NCBI GenBank assembly: GCA_964019425.1
Contig: OZ025805.1
Coordinates: forward strand, 406,501 to 470,500
DNA: 64,000 nucleotides
Origin: Flectonema sp. DT1601
Lineage: Eukaryota > Euglenozoa > Diplonemea > Diplonemida > Diplonemidae
Direction of reading: 5' to 3'
The position numbers were made by a program, and so were the translations under genes. A model generated the notes under the pieces. The model had not been told where the DNA came from. It searched no databases and saw only the letters and a program-made list of their open reading frames with translations. Below, piece after piece: positions 20,429-30,103 of the stretch (positions within the stretch are counted from its first letter, which is position 1; every line of letters begins with the position of its first letter).

Positions 20429-21279
20429 AGTGGTGAATTGATTCTTAAAGTTTTGTTTTTTGTAATTTTTGTTTAACTCATTACCATCGTGTACTTCTGA
20501 CTAAAATATGAAAACTTCTTATCCCTTTGAGGGAATGTAATTACATGTCCCATCCTCGTAGTATTCGATACCCAGATGTCACTTGTATAAGTTCTTTCTA
20601 ACAGCAAGTTTAGCGTTTCGATGAAATAATTCAAAAGAAGCAACGCAAGTTTTAGTGACGTGTCCTGATTGGGGACTCCCCGCAGCACTCGCTATGATGA
20701 TGATGATATCACTTCATGTGGCTCAGATAGCTCATAATTCATCATAAGTTGTGACTTCATATAAAGAAAGTGTTGTACAAGTGTTTTCATTAAGTATCAA
20801 AGTTGCACACGTAAACCTTCTTTAACTTTATCAGTTTCAGTTCACAGTTACGTGACGAACAAAACATCACAGTTGTTATATTATTATTTTCTGTATAGTT
20901 CAAGATAAAGCCAATTCTCTTTTAGTAAATATAAACCCATTGTTTGGTAGAGCGTGACTAAGCTATTCCTTTATTAAAGATTTTTTACTGGTTGCGCCAA
21001 AACAAAACTAAAATGAAGTGCAATTTGCCGATTCCTTTTTACCCAGGTAGTACTTTTACAAAGAATGTAGAACCGAATTGGTTAAACATTTCATTACAGG
21101 AATCTAACAACATGTCACATTCTTCGTAGTATTCGATACCCAGACATGATTCAATGTAGGGATCGTATTTATATAATTGTTGCCGCCTGGCGTTTGGAAC
21201 ACAACATCCACACATTCTTTACACAGCAGCCATATATTAACACTCCACAGCATATAGTAATTCAAAAAAGAAAGTAACA
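20429..21279 (+). repeat. 3' flank of copy C, start fragment, and upstream repeat (copy 3)
   Basis: This repeats the arrangement after copy A: the 3' flank with CTTATCCCTTTGAGGGAATG, the truncated start fragment at 20646-20685 ending CCCCGCAG, then the upstream repeat from GCTCAGATAGCTCATAATTC to the acceptor-like tract before the ATG at 21280. The units from 12894 and from 20429 are thus tandem-duplication products, including the gene that follows. Confidence 0.7.
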
Positions 21280-22437
21280 ATGCAAGTTTTTGTGACGTGT
21301 CCTGATTGGGGACTCCCCGCAGTGACAGTGACGGCTGGTGCTGATTCAGTTGTGAGCGACGTGTTGACGGCGGCGGCTGGGGAGTGGGATGTGGATCCGG
21401 ATGAAGTTGAACTCTCGCTTGCTGGTGATAACCTTTGCGAAACTGATCGGCTGGCAGATCATGGAGTGGTTGCAAACAGCGAGTTTGAAATGTGGATGAA
21501 GCAGTTTAGGATATTCGGTAAAAGCTGGTTTGTTGATGATGCAAAACGGGAAAAGCTGCTTCTTTGGATGAGAGACCACATTACGGAGTATTTATGTCTG
21601 GACACTCCGACATTCACAGAAGATGGTTGCCTCACTGTTGACCGTGACCTGCTTCCTTCAGATGCCAAACAGGTTGCTTTCCGCAATTCAAATTCCAACA
21701 GCACAGCCATGTCATCAGTTACCACTATCGGAGATAAGTTCTTGTTTTGCTCACAAATCACTTCTCTTGACCTTTCTGGTTTTAGTAGTGTCACTACTAT
21801 TGGAGATGATTTCTTATCTTTGTGTTCCCAAATCACTTCTGTAAACCTTTCAGGTCTTCGTAGTGTCACCACTATTGGATATCTATTCTTATATTATTGT
21901 TTAAGGATCACTTGTCTTAACCTTTCGGGACTTAGTAATGTGACCACTATTGGTAATTCTTTCTTGCTTTGCTGTTCCCAAATCTCTTCTCTTGACCTTT
22001 CTAGTTTTAGTAGTGTCACCACTATTGGAAATGGTTTCTTATGTGTGTGTTCACAAATCACTTCTGTAAACCTTTCAGGTCTTAGTAGTGTCACCGCTAT
22101 TGGAGATAATTTCTTATGTTATTGTTCAAGGATCACTTCTCTTAACCTTTCAAGTCTTAGTAGTGTCACCACTATTGGTGATTGTTTCTGTCGTCGTTGT
22201 GCAGGAATCACTTCTCTTGACCTTTCGGGTCTTAGTAGTGTCACCGCAATAGACAGTAAATTCTTGTCCTCCTGTTCACAAATCACTTCTCTTGACCTTT
22301 CAGATCTAAGTAGTGTCACCACGATTAGTGATTGCTTTCTCGATGAATGCGACTCTCTGGAATCTGTCCAGCTTCCTGAAAGTAATAGCGCTCTCTTTGA
22401 GAAGTCTGTGAAAGCAGCGATTGATCATTCAGGATAA
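21280..22437 (+). CDS. Ubl-LRR protein, copy D (8 full LRR units)
   Basis: 385 residues, intact. It has the ubiquitin-like head (1-75), linker with CLDTPTFTEDGCLTVDRD, eight full 25-residue LRR units and the constant cap. LRR units here alternate between SLDLS and SVNLS starts, and several carry unusual residues at the variable positions (SLCSQ, YYCLR, RRCAG). Variability falls on the presumed exposed positions (after IG and around FLxxC) while the SVTTIG core is kept, as in recognition LRRs. No secretion signal is visible. Confidence 0.8.
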   Translation: MQVFVTCPDWGLPAVTVTAGADSVVSDVLTAAAGEWDVDPDEVELSLAGDNLCETDRLADHGVVANSEFEMWMKQFRIFGKSWFVDDAKREKLLLWMRDHITEYLCLDTPTFTEDGCLTVDRDLLPSDAKQVAFRNSNSNSTAMSSVTTIGDKFLFCSQITSLDLSGFSSVTTIGDDFLSLCSQITSVNLSGLRSVTTIGYLFLYYCLRITCLNLSGLSNVTTIGNSFLLCCSQISSLDLSSFSSVTTIGNGFLCVCSQITSVNLSGLSSVTAIGDNFLCYCSRITSLNLSSLSSVTTIGDCFCRRCAGITSLDLSGLSSVTAIDSKFLSSCSQITSLDLSDLSSVTTISDCFLDECDSLESVQLPESNSALFEKSVKAAIDHSG

Positions 22438-22661
22438 AGTGGGGAATTGATTCTTAAAATTTTGTATTTTGTTTAACTTTAATTTTTGTTTAACTCATTA
22501 CCATCGTGTACCTTCTGACTAAAATATGAAAACTTCTTATCCCTTTGAGGGAATGTAATTACATGTCGCATCCTCGTAGTATTCGATACCCAGATGTCAC
22601 TTGTACAAGTTCTTTCTAACAGAACCTTTCCCACCTCACAGCAAATTATTTAAAATAAACA
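22438..22661 (+). repeat. Ubl-LRR 3' flank joined to the short-type 5' flank
   Basis: Contains CTTATCCCTTTGAGGGAATG, GTAGTATTCGATACCCAGAT, then CAAGTTCTTTCTAACAGAAC and CCACCTCACAG before the ATG at 22662. The same proximal flank precedes copy H at 54258. There are therefore at least two kinds of 5' flank in the family. Confidence 0.6.
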
Positions 22662-22796
22662 ATGCAAGTTTCCGTGACGTGTCCTGATTGGGGACTCCCC
22701 GCAGTGACAGTGACGGCTGGTGCTGATTCGGTTGTGAGCGACGTGTTGACGGCGGCTGCTGAGGAATCAGAAAATGCACCTGAGAAAGAAGTATAA
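22662..22796 (+). pseudogene. Ubl-LRR start fragment fused to Crinkler/RHS-family sequence
   Basis: A 44-codon frame begins exactly like the family (MQVSVTCPDWGLPAVTVTAG) and leaves it after AAAEE. The next ~25 bases, AAAATGCACCTGAGAAAGAA, match the start of the C-terminal fragment of the Crinkler/RHS-like family at 45888 and 50501 (encoding NAPEKE). It is a chimeric junction between two unrelated families of this window. Most likely non-functional. Confidence 0.65.
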
Positions 22797-23185
22797 GTTA
22801 AGAATGAAGGTAAAGATAAAAACTGGAATTGTATCCACAACAAAGAAGTATCTACACACAGAAGGGGTGCAGATTACTTCTTCGTAGGGATTGTGCCAGG
22901 CCCGATCTTTTCGGTTCGACGGGACACCAGCACCTTCTTTTAAATTCGTGCTTGGAATAAGAAAAGTGTGAGCAGAGTCTGATAAAGGTAAAAATTGATA
23001 TCGTGAAAAATTTGCACTAAAAAAAATATCGCAGACAACGCGATTGTTATTTTTTATTTTTTTCTCTCGTTGTGCAGTGTTGGTGACGAATTACCTAAAT
23101 GGAATGTTGATGGTTGGTATTTTTTATTTTTATTTTTTTACAGCAAATATATAATAATAAAAAAGCGGGGGTTTTTTTTACCCAG
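22797..23185. other. Spacer and 5' flank of the RNI-LRR gene
   Basis: No gene seen up to 23185. The proximal part carries two acceptor-like tracts, TTTATTTTTTTACAG ending at 23143 and GTTTTTTTTACCCAG ending at 23185, directly before the ATG. Confidence 0.5.
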
Positions 23186-25603
23186 ATGACTCGAGACGCA
23201 GCGTTTTACACGGAAAGCTGTCGACCGTATGTGGAGTTCTATCTTCAGAGATTGTTAAAAAATGAAGTTGGATTGATTCAGTTAAATTTAATTAGTAGAA
23301 ATGTTGATGATGATAATGTTGAAGAACTGATGAATGCTTTGAATGACAATACGGAAGTTAAAAAAATAATACTCGATGACAATAACATAAGCGATGTCGG
23401 TTTAGGGATGATTGCTGAGTTGCTTCGACGTAACGAAACGATCGTGGAAGTTTCGGTAGCAGCGAACAAACTCATCACAGATAAGGGAATTAAGCTATTG
23501 ACAGAGTCTATGTTGATTAATAATTCAGTGTTGGTAACAACAATAGATCGAATAGACAACATCACCCCTTCAGTTAAAAATTCCCTCCAACTAACCACAT
23601 CATACAACAGCCAACCCATTGCATTGAAAAATGCTATTGTTTCTATCTTGGAATGTAAAAATTCAGTTCAAAAAATTGATTTGTCAGAGCCGTCTGTACC
23701 ATCAAAACCGTTTAATATATCATCAGCAAAGTTAATAGCTGGGTTGATCTGTAGCTGTAGTACTCTTGTTTATCTTGATTTAAGCAATAATAATAAAGGT
23801 GATGAAGTTACTGGAATCATAAGTAAAGCAGTAGCAGATCATCCTTGTCTGGTTGAATTGCATTTATCGTCGAACTGTATCACAGACGTAGGAGCGAAGT
23901 ATTTGTGTGACTCTCTTCGGAACAACACAACCGTGACTGAGTTGGGTCTCTATGATAATATTATTGGGAATAGAGGAGCAGCGATGTTCGTCGATTTGGT
24001 CACGATAAACGAAACAATTTCCCACGTTAAATTAGATAAAAACAACATCAGTCCAGAACAACGTAGTAGAGTCGTCCATTCTCTTCTACTAAATTCTCAA
24101 CCTGCGAAGTTAAAATTAATATATGAATCACTATTCTTAAATGACAGCTCAATCAGAACCGTTCACATCGACGGGTTACAACAACCTGATGACAAACAAC
24201 TCAATGGAATATCATGTAGAGTCTTGTTTAATTGCCTTGATGGCAACACCACCGTAAAAAAATTAATTCTACCGAACAACAGGATTGAGGATGAGGGGGC
24301 GGAATCTCTCTCCCTTTTAATCCAAAGAAACCGACATTTAGAAGTTGTAAATCTACGGGGAAATAGAATCACTTCAAAAGGATGTAAATTATTAACTGAA
24401 GCGCTGTCTCGTAATACGAGTATCAAATTGTTTGATATCTCAGATCAAGTTCCTAATCCAATTCCGGTTGAAGAGCTTTCAGCAATGAGCATGCAGCTTA
24501 GCCTCAATGCTGAACCATTCGCATTAAAACAACTAATACCCTTACTGATATCAAATGATCCGTCAGCTGCAGTTGTAGATTTAGGTTCATTAAATATAAA
24601 AATCAAAAGCAACATAAGTACCTACCAACTGTTGAAATCTGGATTGGAAAACAACACGTTCGTAAAAGAGATCATCCTCGATAATAATAAGACTTTTGGA
24701 GAGGAATATAATTCAATATCGGGGTTTAATATTTTGATTGATGTGTTTTTGAGATCTGAACTTCCATTAACAATACTAAGCCTCTCTAACACGTCGTTAA
24801 CTGATGACAGCATTGGATTGATATCACGTCTTTTGGTAGAGTCAGGTAGTATAATTTCCATTAATTTATCGAACAACTGTTTTACAAAAGTAAAACAGTG
24901 GACTTCTATACTGCTTGATTCCAATCACACTTTAACTGATTTTGACCTTTCGAATAGCTGTGTTGGAGTTTCTAAGGAACACCTTTCTGAGTTGAGTACC
25001 GTTTTGAAAATGAACGCTCAGCCTTTGAAATTCAAGAAAATACTACTTCAAGCGTACAGCAACGATGAGGAATTGACGAGTATTTGTTTGGTTGATTACG
25101 AATCCTTGGGTGGATCGAATTATAAATACAGCAGAAGATACGATGATAAAAGTATAGAGCTTCTCTCTGACTCTTTAAAGGAGAATACCAACGTATCAAA
25201 ACTAGACATCTCATCCAACAGAATAGGAGATAAAGGTGCAGTATCAATCGCTTCATTACTTCAACAGAATAGATCAATAACGACTATATCGATGTCTAAT
25301 AATTATGTTACTGATCAGGGGTTTAGGGTTATCGCTGACTCGCTCATAGTAAATCCGACTCTCAGTTGTATTATTGTCGATGGGAATTTAATTTCGGATC
25401 CGTCGACAAGAAAACATCTGAATCTGGCAACTTGTCACAACGCAGCTCTTCCTCTCGATATTTATGGAAAAGCGGTTGCGGAAGTTTCTGGATTTCAGAA
25501 GAAAATCGAAGAAGCGATTGCAGCGGATGCTCTTTTAAACTACAACAGCAAGGAGTCTCTTCAGATGACAATGAAACGATTGGATGAACCTTTGTACAAG
25601 TAG
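23186..25603 (+). CDS. Large RNI-type leucine-rich repeat protein with super-repeats
   Basis: 805 residues from the ATG at 23186. The frame is open to 23114, but the extra 24 codons are T-run translation and precede the AG tract. It consists of ribonuclease-inhibitor-type LRRs (28-residue units such as LVYLDLSNNNKGDEVTGIIS and VSKLDISSNRIGDKGAVSIA). These are grouped into super-repeats of ~150-175 residues, each opening with a hinge like LNAEPFALKQLIPLLISNDP; variants are YNSQPIALKNAI, LNSQPAKLKLIY and MNAQPLKFKKIL. Similar proteins are called NLRC3-like or RNI-like; they are usually cytosolic scaffolds. It is unrelated in repeat type to the Ubl-LRR family next door. Confidence 0.8.
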   Translation: MTRDAAFYTESCRPYVEFYLQRLLKNEVGLIQLNLISRNVDDDNVEELMNALNDNTEVKKIILDDNNISDVGLGMIAELLRRNETIVEVSVAANKLITDKGIKLLTESMLINNSVLVTTIDRIDNITPSVKNSLQLTTSYNSQPIALKNAIVSILECKNSVQKIDLSEPSVPSKPFNISSAKLIAGLICSCSTLVYLDLSNNNKGDEVTGIISKAVADHPCLVELHLSSNCITDVGAKYLCDSLRNNTTVTELGLYDNIIGNRGAAMFVDLVTINETISHVKLDKNNISPEQRSRVVHSLLLNSQPAKLKLIYESLFLNDSSIRTVHIDGLQQPDDKQLNGISCRVLFNCLDGNTTVKKLILPNNRIEDEGAESLSLLIQRNRHLEVVNLRGNRITSKGCKLLTEALSRNTSIKLFDISDQVPNPIPVEELSAMSMQLSLNAEPFALKQLIPLLISNDPSAAVVDLGSLNIKIKSNISTYQLLKSGLENNTFVKEIILDNNKTFGEEYNSISGFNILIDVFLRSELPLTILSLSNTSLTDDSIGLISRLLVESGSIISINLSNNCFTKVKQWTSILLDSNHTLTDFDLSNSCVGVSKEHLSELSTVLKMNAQPLKFKKILLQAYSNDEELTSICLVDYESLGGSNYKYSRRYDDKSIELLSDSLKENTNVSKLDISSNRIGDKGAVSIASLLQQNRSITTISMSNNYVTDQGFRVIADSLIVNPTLSCIIVDGNLISDPSTRKHLNLATCHNAALPLDIYGKAVAEVSGFQKKIEEAIAADALLNYNSKESLQMTMKRLDEPLYK

Positions 25604-25611
25604 AAGATTTT

Positions 25612-25642
<31 letters not shown>

Positions 25643-25796
25643 TTCAGTTAATTATTTATTTTTACGTTAGGCATTCGCGTTTCTACTATTGGATGTCAGT
25701 CTCACTTACACTACTAAATATTCTTTTTTTTTTTTTTTAAATATTTTCTTTTTTAAATTCAAGTCTACTATTTGTATCAGATAAACAAAACAAAAC

Positions 25797-26090
25797 ATGA
25801 AATGTATTAATTGCGATGCCGTGTACGAAGAAGAAGATAATTACAACGGTATCTGTGTCTACCATCCTGGTGCTTATGGGCGTTGTGGAGCAATTAAAAG
25901 AGGAAATGGATGGACTTGTTGTGGGAGGGAATTTCATGAAAAAGGATGCATTCAGCAACGACATGAAATTACGAGTAGGAGACACGGCAGTCTCATTGAC
26001 GATTTGGAAATTATGATGAAAAAAAATAATACTAATACTGCTGCTGGAAAAAGACATTCAGCTCCTGGAGAGCTTACACCCGTTGCGTGA
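25797..26090 (+). CDS. CHORD-like zinc-binding small protein
   Basis: 97 residues. The N-terminal 57 residues follow a CHORD pattern: CINC near the start, CVYHPGAYGRCG, GNGWTCCGREFHE, then GCIQQRH. This matches the C..C / C.YHPG / W.CC / GC...H spacing of the two-zinc cysteine- and histidine-rich domain. In the family the HPG is normally followed by F-H-E-G-x-K; here GRCGAIKRG takes that place, so it is a divergent member. The C-terminal 40 residues are polar and include a possible phosphorylated tail (RHSAPGELTP). CHORD proteins usually work as HSP90 co-chaperones with SGT1, but a lone diverged domain could do something else. A tract ending GTATCAG lies 17 bases before the ATG. Confidence 0.65.
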   Translation: MKCINCDAVYEEEDNYNGICVYHPGAYGRCGAIKRGNGWTCCGREFHEKGCIQQRHEITSRRHGSLIDDLEIMMKKNNTNTAAGKRHSAPGELTPVA

Positions 26091-26128
26091 AATGATTTTT
26101 TTTTTTTTTTTTTTTTTTTTTGTAGTTT

Positions 26129-26236
26129 GTTCAGATTAAGAGCTGTTATTTCTCATGGTCATGATGTTTTTTTTCCCACGTGTGTGCGACAGGATTCTGT
26201 CTGCGCGTTCAACGAAATATAAGCTAATCTGAAAAT
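26129..26236. mobile_element. MITE-like short inverted-repeat element, copy 1
   Basis: Bounded by TTCAGATTAAGAGC on the left and CTAATCTGAAAA on the right. The middle (TCATGGTCATGATG; GACAGGATTCTGTCTGCG; TTCAACGAAATATAAG) is shared with 33582-33710. No coding capacity. Confidence 0.55.
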
Positions 26237-26555
26237 CTGAAAATAATTTTTTTTTTATTTTTTTTATTTTAATTTGTTTAGTAAAATTTGCAAGTCTCGT
26301 CCTTTTTTTTTTTTTCTTTGCTTCTTCTTATCTAGCTAGCTGTTATTATTTAGTTACGAAAAAAATTGTTTTATAAAAAATAAAAAAAAAGATGAAATCT
26401 TTTTACGATTTTTTTTTGTTTTTGCTTTTTTTTTTTTTGCGATATCTTTTTCAGTGGACCACGGATTAGTGTCTACCAAGGTTGATTTTACGTTTACGTT
26501 TGACTTCCTTAAGATAAAAAGCCAGTTTTTATTTTTTTTAAATTTCTTTTTTTTT

Positions 26556-26682
26556 GTACCGTCAAAGTCGGGAGAAGAAAACCGTAAGTTTAGATTAAGA
26601 GGCCGTTTTATTTTTCATGATCAAATGTCCCAACAAAATATGAAGCTTTATCTGAATGGTTTCTTTTCCTTTCGACGGGGAG
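26556..26682. mobile_element. MITE-like short inverted-repeat element, copy 2
   Basis: Left end GTACCGTCAAAGTCGGGAGA then GAAAACCGTAAGTTTAGATT; right end TATCTGAATGGTTTC followed by CTTTCGACGGGG. The ends are inverted and match the copies at 33582-33710 and 37316-37448, with a diverged middle. Confidence 0.55.
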
Positions 26683-27147
26683 TAGTAAGCTTGGTAATGT
26701 GATCAGATATAAAGCAACTTGAAAACTGGCTAAAATGAATATTGAAAGAGACCAACAGTTGGTATCGATAAAGTCTCGGGGGGAGTGGAGGAAATTCCCT
26801 TTGAGAGGGTATTGAACTGGTTGTGTTTTTTTTTTTTGTCTTCGAGGAAGCCAAAGAGAATCTTCTAATTACACCAACAATCCTAAACAAGATTAGGTCT
26901 ACTTACATTACTGTTAGCTTTCGTAACTCTATTAGAGTTAATCCGATGCTTTCTTTTGGTACACAATGTAATAGACATCTTCATCTATCTATCTCTTCAC
27001 AGATAATCGGGTGTCCCCTTCACCTTGATATTAATGTTTCTGTGACAGACCTGACCTCAGTCTGTTAGTTTTCTTTTTATTAATTAACTCTGGTAGCAAC
27101 CTCATTTTTCAAAAGGAAAGAAAAAAAAAAGTGATTCTCGTTGACCT

Positions 27148-27650
27148 GATTCATTCCCTCAACAGGAAGTACCAAATCAAAAGGCTCAATTATACCCGAG
27201 TTTGTTTTGGTGATGGGAATCTATTATAAGTAGTTGTTTGTTAGTTAACTTCAATTCACATTTTGTTTTAGAACGATAACAAATTACCCACCAGATGTTG
27301 GGAAACTGCAGGAAAAATGAATACTTTTATTTTACTTTTCTCTTTAATGATTACTAAACTTCAATTCAGATAAATCACTCAATTATACGAATGTTGGGTT
27401 TTTGATGATCGACATCTCTTTGAGTAGTTGTTTGTTAGTTAATTTCAATTCACAATTTTATCTTAGAACGACAGCAACTTCAACACAGAATGATGACCTC
27501 ATTCATTCCCTCAACAGGAAGTACCAAATCAAAGGCTCAATTATACCCGAGTTTGTTTTGGTGATGGGAATCTATTATAAGTAGTAGTTTGTTAGTTAAC
27601 TTCAATTCACATTTTTATCTTAGAACGACAGCAACTTCAACACAGAATGA
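27148..27650 (+). repeat. Imperfect tandem repeat upstream of the OST3/6 gene
   Basis: Two long units begin TTCATTCCCTCAACAGGAAG and continue through GCTCAATTATACCCGAGTTT to AACTTCAATTCACATTTT (about 27148-27290 and 27497-27650). A partial unit lies between them (TTGTTTGTTAGTTAATTTCA at about 27427). Each unit contains an acceptor-like CCCTCAACAG. No coding content. Confidence 0.65.
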
Positions 27651-27825
27651 AGTCCCTTAAAACTTCCTGATGAAGGCCTAAAAAAGAGACAAGTAGTATA
27701 AGATCAAGGCTTATTACTGTAGATGTTAGGAATCTGCAGAAAAAATGAATACTTTTATTTTTACTTATCTCTATTTTGTATTCTCACAGTTTTTTTTCTA
27801 TCATAACAGGGTGTAGGGGAAAACA

Positions 27826-29133
27826 ATGAAATTATGGTCCTTGTCGTTGCTTTCCATCTTTTCAATCGTTGCGTCTAATCCTTTCTTAGAGAATAAGGAT
27901 GTTGCGGTTCATAATATTGAGAAGGAAGACATGGAAAAGTACGTTAAGAAAGACAACAAAGGATACCACGTAATGGTTCTCACAACTTACATCAAAGAAA
28001 TGAGAGAAGAGAAATGTCCTCATCACTGTACCTGGTTAGAAAAACAACAAGAAGCCTTAGCTGAAGCATACGTCAACCAGTATAACGGAAAGAGGATCTA
28101 TGACAATGGTGGTAAAAGAATATTCTTTGCTAAGAGGCTGTTGACAAGAGCACCTAAGAAAGGTCGAGTTCCGTCACTGATGATGTATACTGCAGACAGT
28201 TCTAAAGCAGATTTGTTTGGAAGTAGCTACCTGACTGAGAATGAAAATGATTGGGATAATTTGAAAAAATCACAGGAAACTAAAATATCAACAGCGAGAA
28301 AAGAAGCTGCCAGATCGTTTAAATCTGTAAAGAGAGGTGATCAGCGAAGGGAACGTCGTAAGCGTTCACTATCAACGCAAGAGATCAGAGAAGAACCACA
28401 ATACGGTATTAGAGATGCTGGTAATCCAAACATGAACAACATCTGTAAATGGGCCAGATTAACAACAAAGAATTTAATGCACGAATGTCCTCAGGATGTC
28501 GATCGTAACATTGCGAGTACTGAAGCAAAATCTGAGAGTGGAAAGAACATTTTGATAATGGTAATCAGTTTGAGTGGGTTCTTCTTCTTATTCAGGGCTT
28601 TCGGTGTTATCTTCCCCAGGTTCAATTCATCTGAGGAAGAACGTCGTAGACTCTTTCACATGGCTGCTGGAGTTGAGAAATATCAGGATAATCACGTCCA
28701 TCAGAAATTCATCGATCCTTTTTGGTCATTTTTCACCAACGTCGCATTCGTTGTTAGTTTGATTGGTGTTTCTTGCTGTGTTTCAGGAATGTATCATAAT
28801 TTTCTTAATAAGCAGGAGCTTTTGGGAGGTGATTTCAATCCTCCATTTTCTCGCTTTACCGGATACAAAGGTCAGCTCCCAATGCACTCACTCTGTGTTG
28901 CTGTAGCCACCAGTTATTGTGTTGTTATAATGCTTGCTCTTGGTAGAGTTGTATGTGTTTTTTTTTTTTTTTTTTTGCATTTAACAAGTATTGTAAGAAT
29001 GAAAAAGAATGTTGGGGGGCAGCACACGTAAACCTCCTTTAGCTTTATCAGTTTAAGTTCGGTTCTCGGGGGTTTCGTGACACAAACAAAAACATCAGCA
29101 AAGTGTTATATTACTATTTTTCTGTAGTTTTAA
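27826..29133 (+). CDS. OST3/OST6-type oligosaccharyltransferase subunit, with a candidate intron
   Basis: Signal peptide (MKLWSLSLLSIFSIVASN), then a thioredoxin-like luminal domain: strand YHVMVLTT, CPHHC at 64-68, strand RIFFAKRLL and a VPSLMMY segment with the usual cis-Pro near 116. Hydrophobic segments at about 241-262, 297-322 and 353-375 follow. The SGMYHNF...NPPF...GYKGQ stretch between TM segments matches the SGQMWNxIRxPP block of OST3/OST6/TUSC3. The family subunit supports N-glycosylation in the ER through transient disulfides; here the motif is CxxxC rather than CxxC. The frame continues into a T run, but GTATGT at 28951 and TTTTTCTGTAG ending at 29127 delimit a 177-bp intron. Splicing would end the protein LALGRVF (376 residues). 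Unspliced, it would read on to 29031. Confidence 0.7.
28951..29127 (+). other. Candidate spliceosomal intron in the OST3/6 gene
   Basis: GTATGT donor directly after the codon for Val375, T-rich start, then TTACTATTTTTCTGTAG acceptor. Its middle (GCATTTAACAAGTATTG, ACACGTAAACCTCCTTTAGC, GTGACACAAAC) resembles DNA in the 5' flanks of Ubl-LRR genes. Confidence 0.5.
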
Positions 29134-29228
29134 GAAACCAATTCTTTATTGTTGTCGCATCGACGAAAAAGTAACAAAAAAAAAAAAAAAAAAAACAACA
29201 GGCAACCAGCAACTACACTTTAATAAAA

Positions 29229-29366
29229 ATGGCAGCAGTGCCAGCATTGATGTTTTTGTGGCTTCTTGGAGCTGGATTTTTAGGAAACTTGTTTGTTGAC
29301 AAAAACGGATATTATCTTCAGAATTCCAAGTATTACGACTACTTGCCGATTATTTTACGTCGTTAG
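29229..29366 (+). CDS. Small single-pass membrane protein, 45 residues
   Basis: A short frame starting MAAVPALMFLWLLGAGFLGN with a conserved-looking polar tail (DKNGYYLQNSKYYDYLPIIL) and RR at the end. It lies only 95 bases after the OST3/6 stop, in DNA otherwise full of A runs. Unlike chance frames here it has balanced codon use, one clean hydrophobic helix (about 5-22) and many Tyr. It looks like the small accessory subunits of ER or mitochondrial inner-membrane complexes, but I cannot name it. Confidence 0.45.
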   Translation: MAAVPALMFLWLLGAGFLGNLFVDKNGYYLQNSKYYDYLPIILRR

Positions 29367-30103
29367 ATTTAGTTCTTTGTTTTCCCCGTTCCCCCACTTC
29401 CATTCCCCATTTTTACAATATTGTAAAGAGCTTAGCAAAGAATGTTTGACAGCACACGTGAATTCCTTTAGCAGTTTTAAAGTCGGGGTTCGTTTTTTTT
29501 TTTTTCTTCACTGCAAGCAGTTGAGTGTGTTTGTATTGAAAACTGACGGTCGTTCGCGGAAAAAAGCAAAAAGAAAAGGAAACAAGGAGAAAAAAAAAAA
29601 TTCGAATCTTTTTTTTTCGTCGTGTGGTACTAAAAAGCAGTACGAAAAATATCCGCAAAAAAAAAAAAAAAAAAAAAGATGAGATGCAAAAGAAAAAAGT
29701 GGGGAAAATGGAAAAAAAATTAAAGAAAAGAAGTTAAAGGAAAACGTTATTTAAAAAAAAAAAAAAGCAAAAAAAAAAAAAAAAAAAAAAAGAAACTCGT
29801 GTGTATCGTTCCTCCGTTGCGTCTCGATAGCTTTAAGCGATTTTTCTATTTAGACAAAATAATCATAAATTATCTCTCAACAGAAAACACACGAAGAAAA
29901 TCCATTAAAAAAAAAAAATCGGCAAACTTTTTACTTTTTTACTCGCTGACACAATTCTCTTTCTACCGAACTAATGGGTTTGTTGGTACAAAAATTCATA
30001 TCGCAATCAGGTGAGAGCTTCATTGAGAAAAGTTATATCAAAATCATCAATTTCTATTTTCCAAGAGTCACACAAAGAAAAAATTAAAATTCCACTACCG
30101 AAA
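29367..30103. other. Spacer with A and T runs before the Pro/Met-rich gene
   Basis: Only homopolymer-derived frames. A tract ending ATCGCAATCAG (30010) is followed by an open frame that reaches the ATG at 30104. Confidence 0.5.

Larger units (their letters stand above)
26091..27825. other. Intergenic region with MITE copies and an imperfect tandem repeat
   Basis: No gene seen. It contains two short inverted-repeat elements (26129-26236, 26556-26682) and repeated DNA at 27148-27650 just upstream of the OST3/6 gene. The proximal end, CAGTTTTTTTTCTATCATAACAG, is an acceptor-like tract ending 16 bases before the next ATG. Confidence 0.5.
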
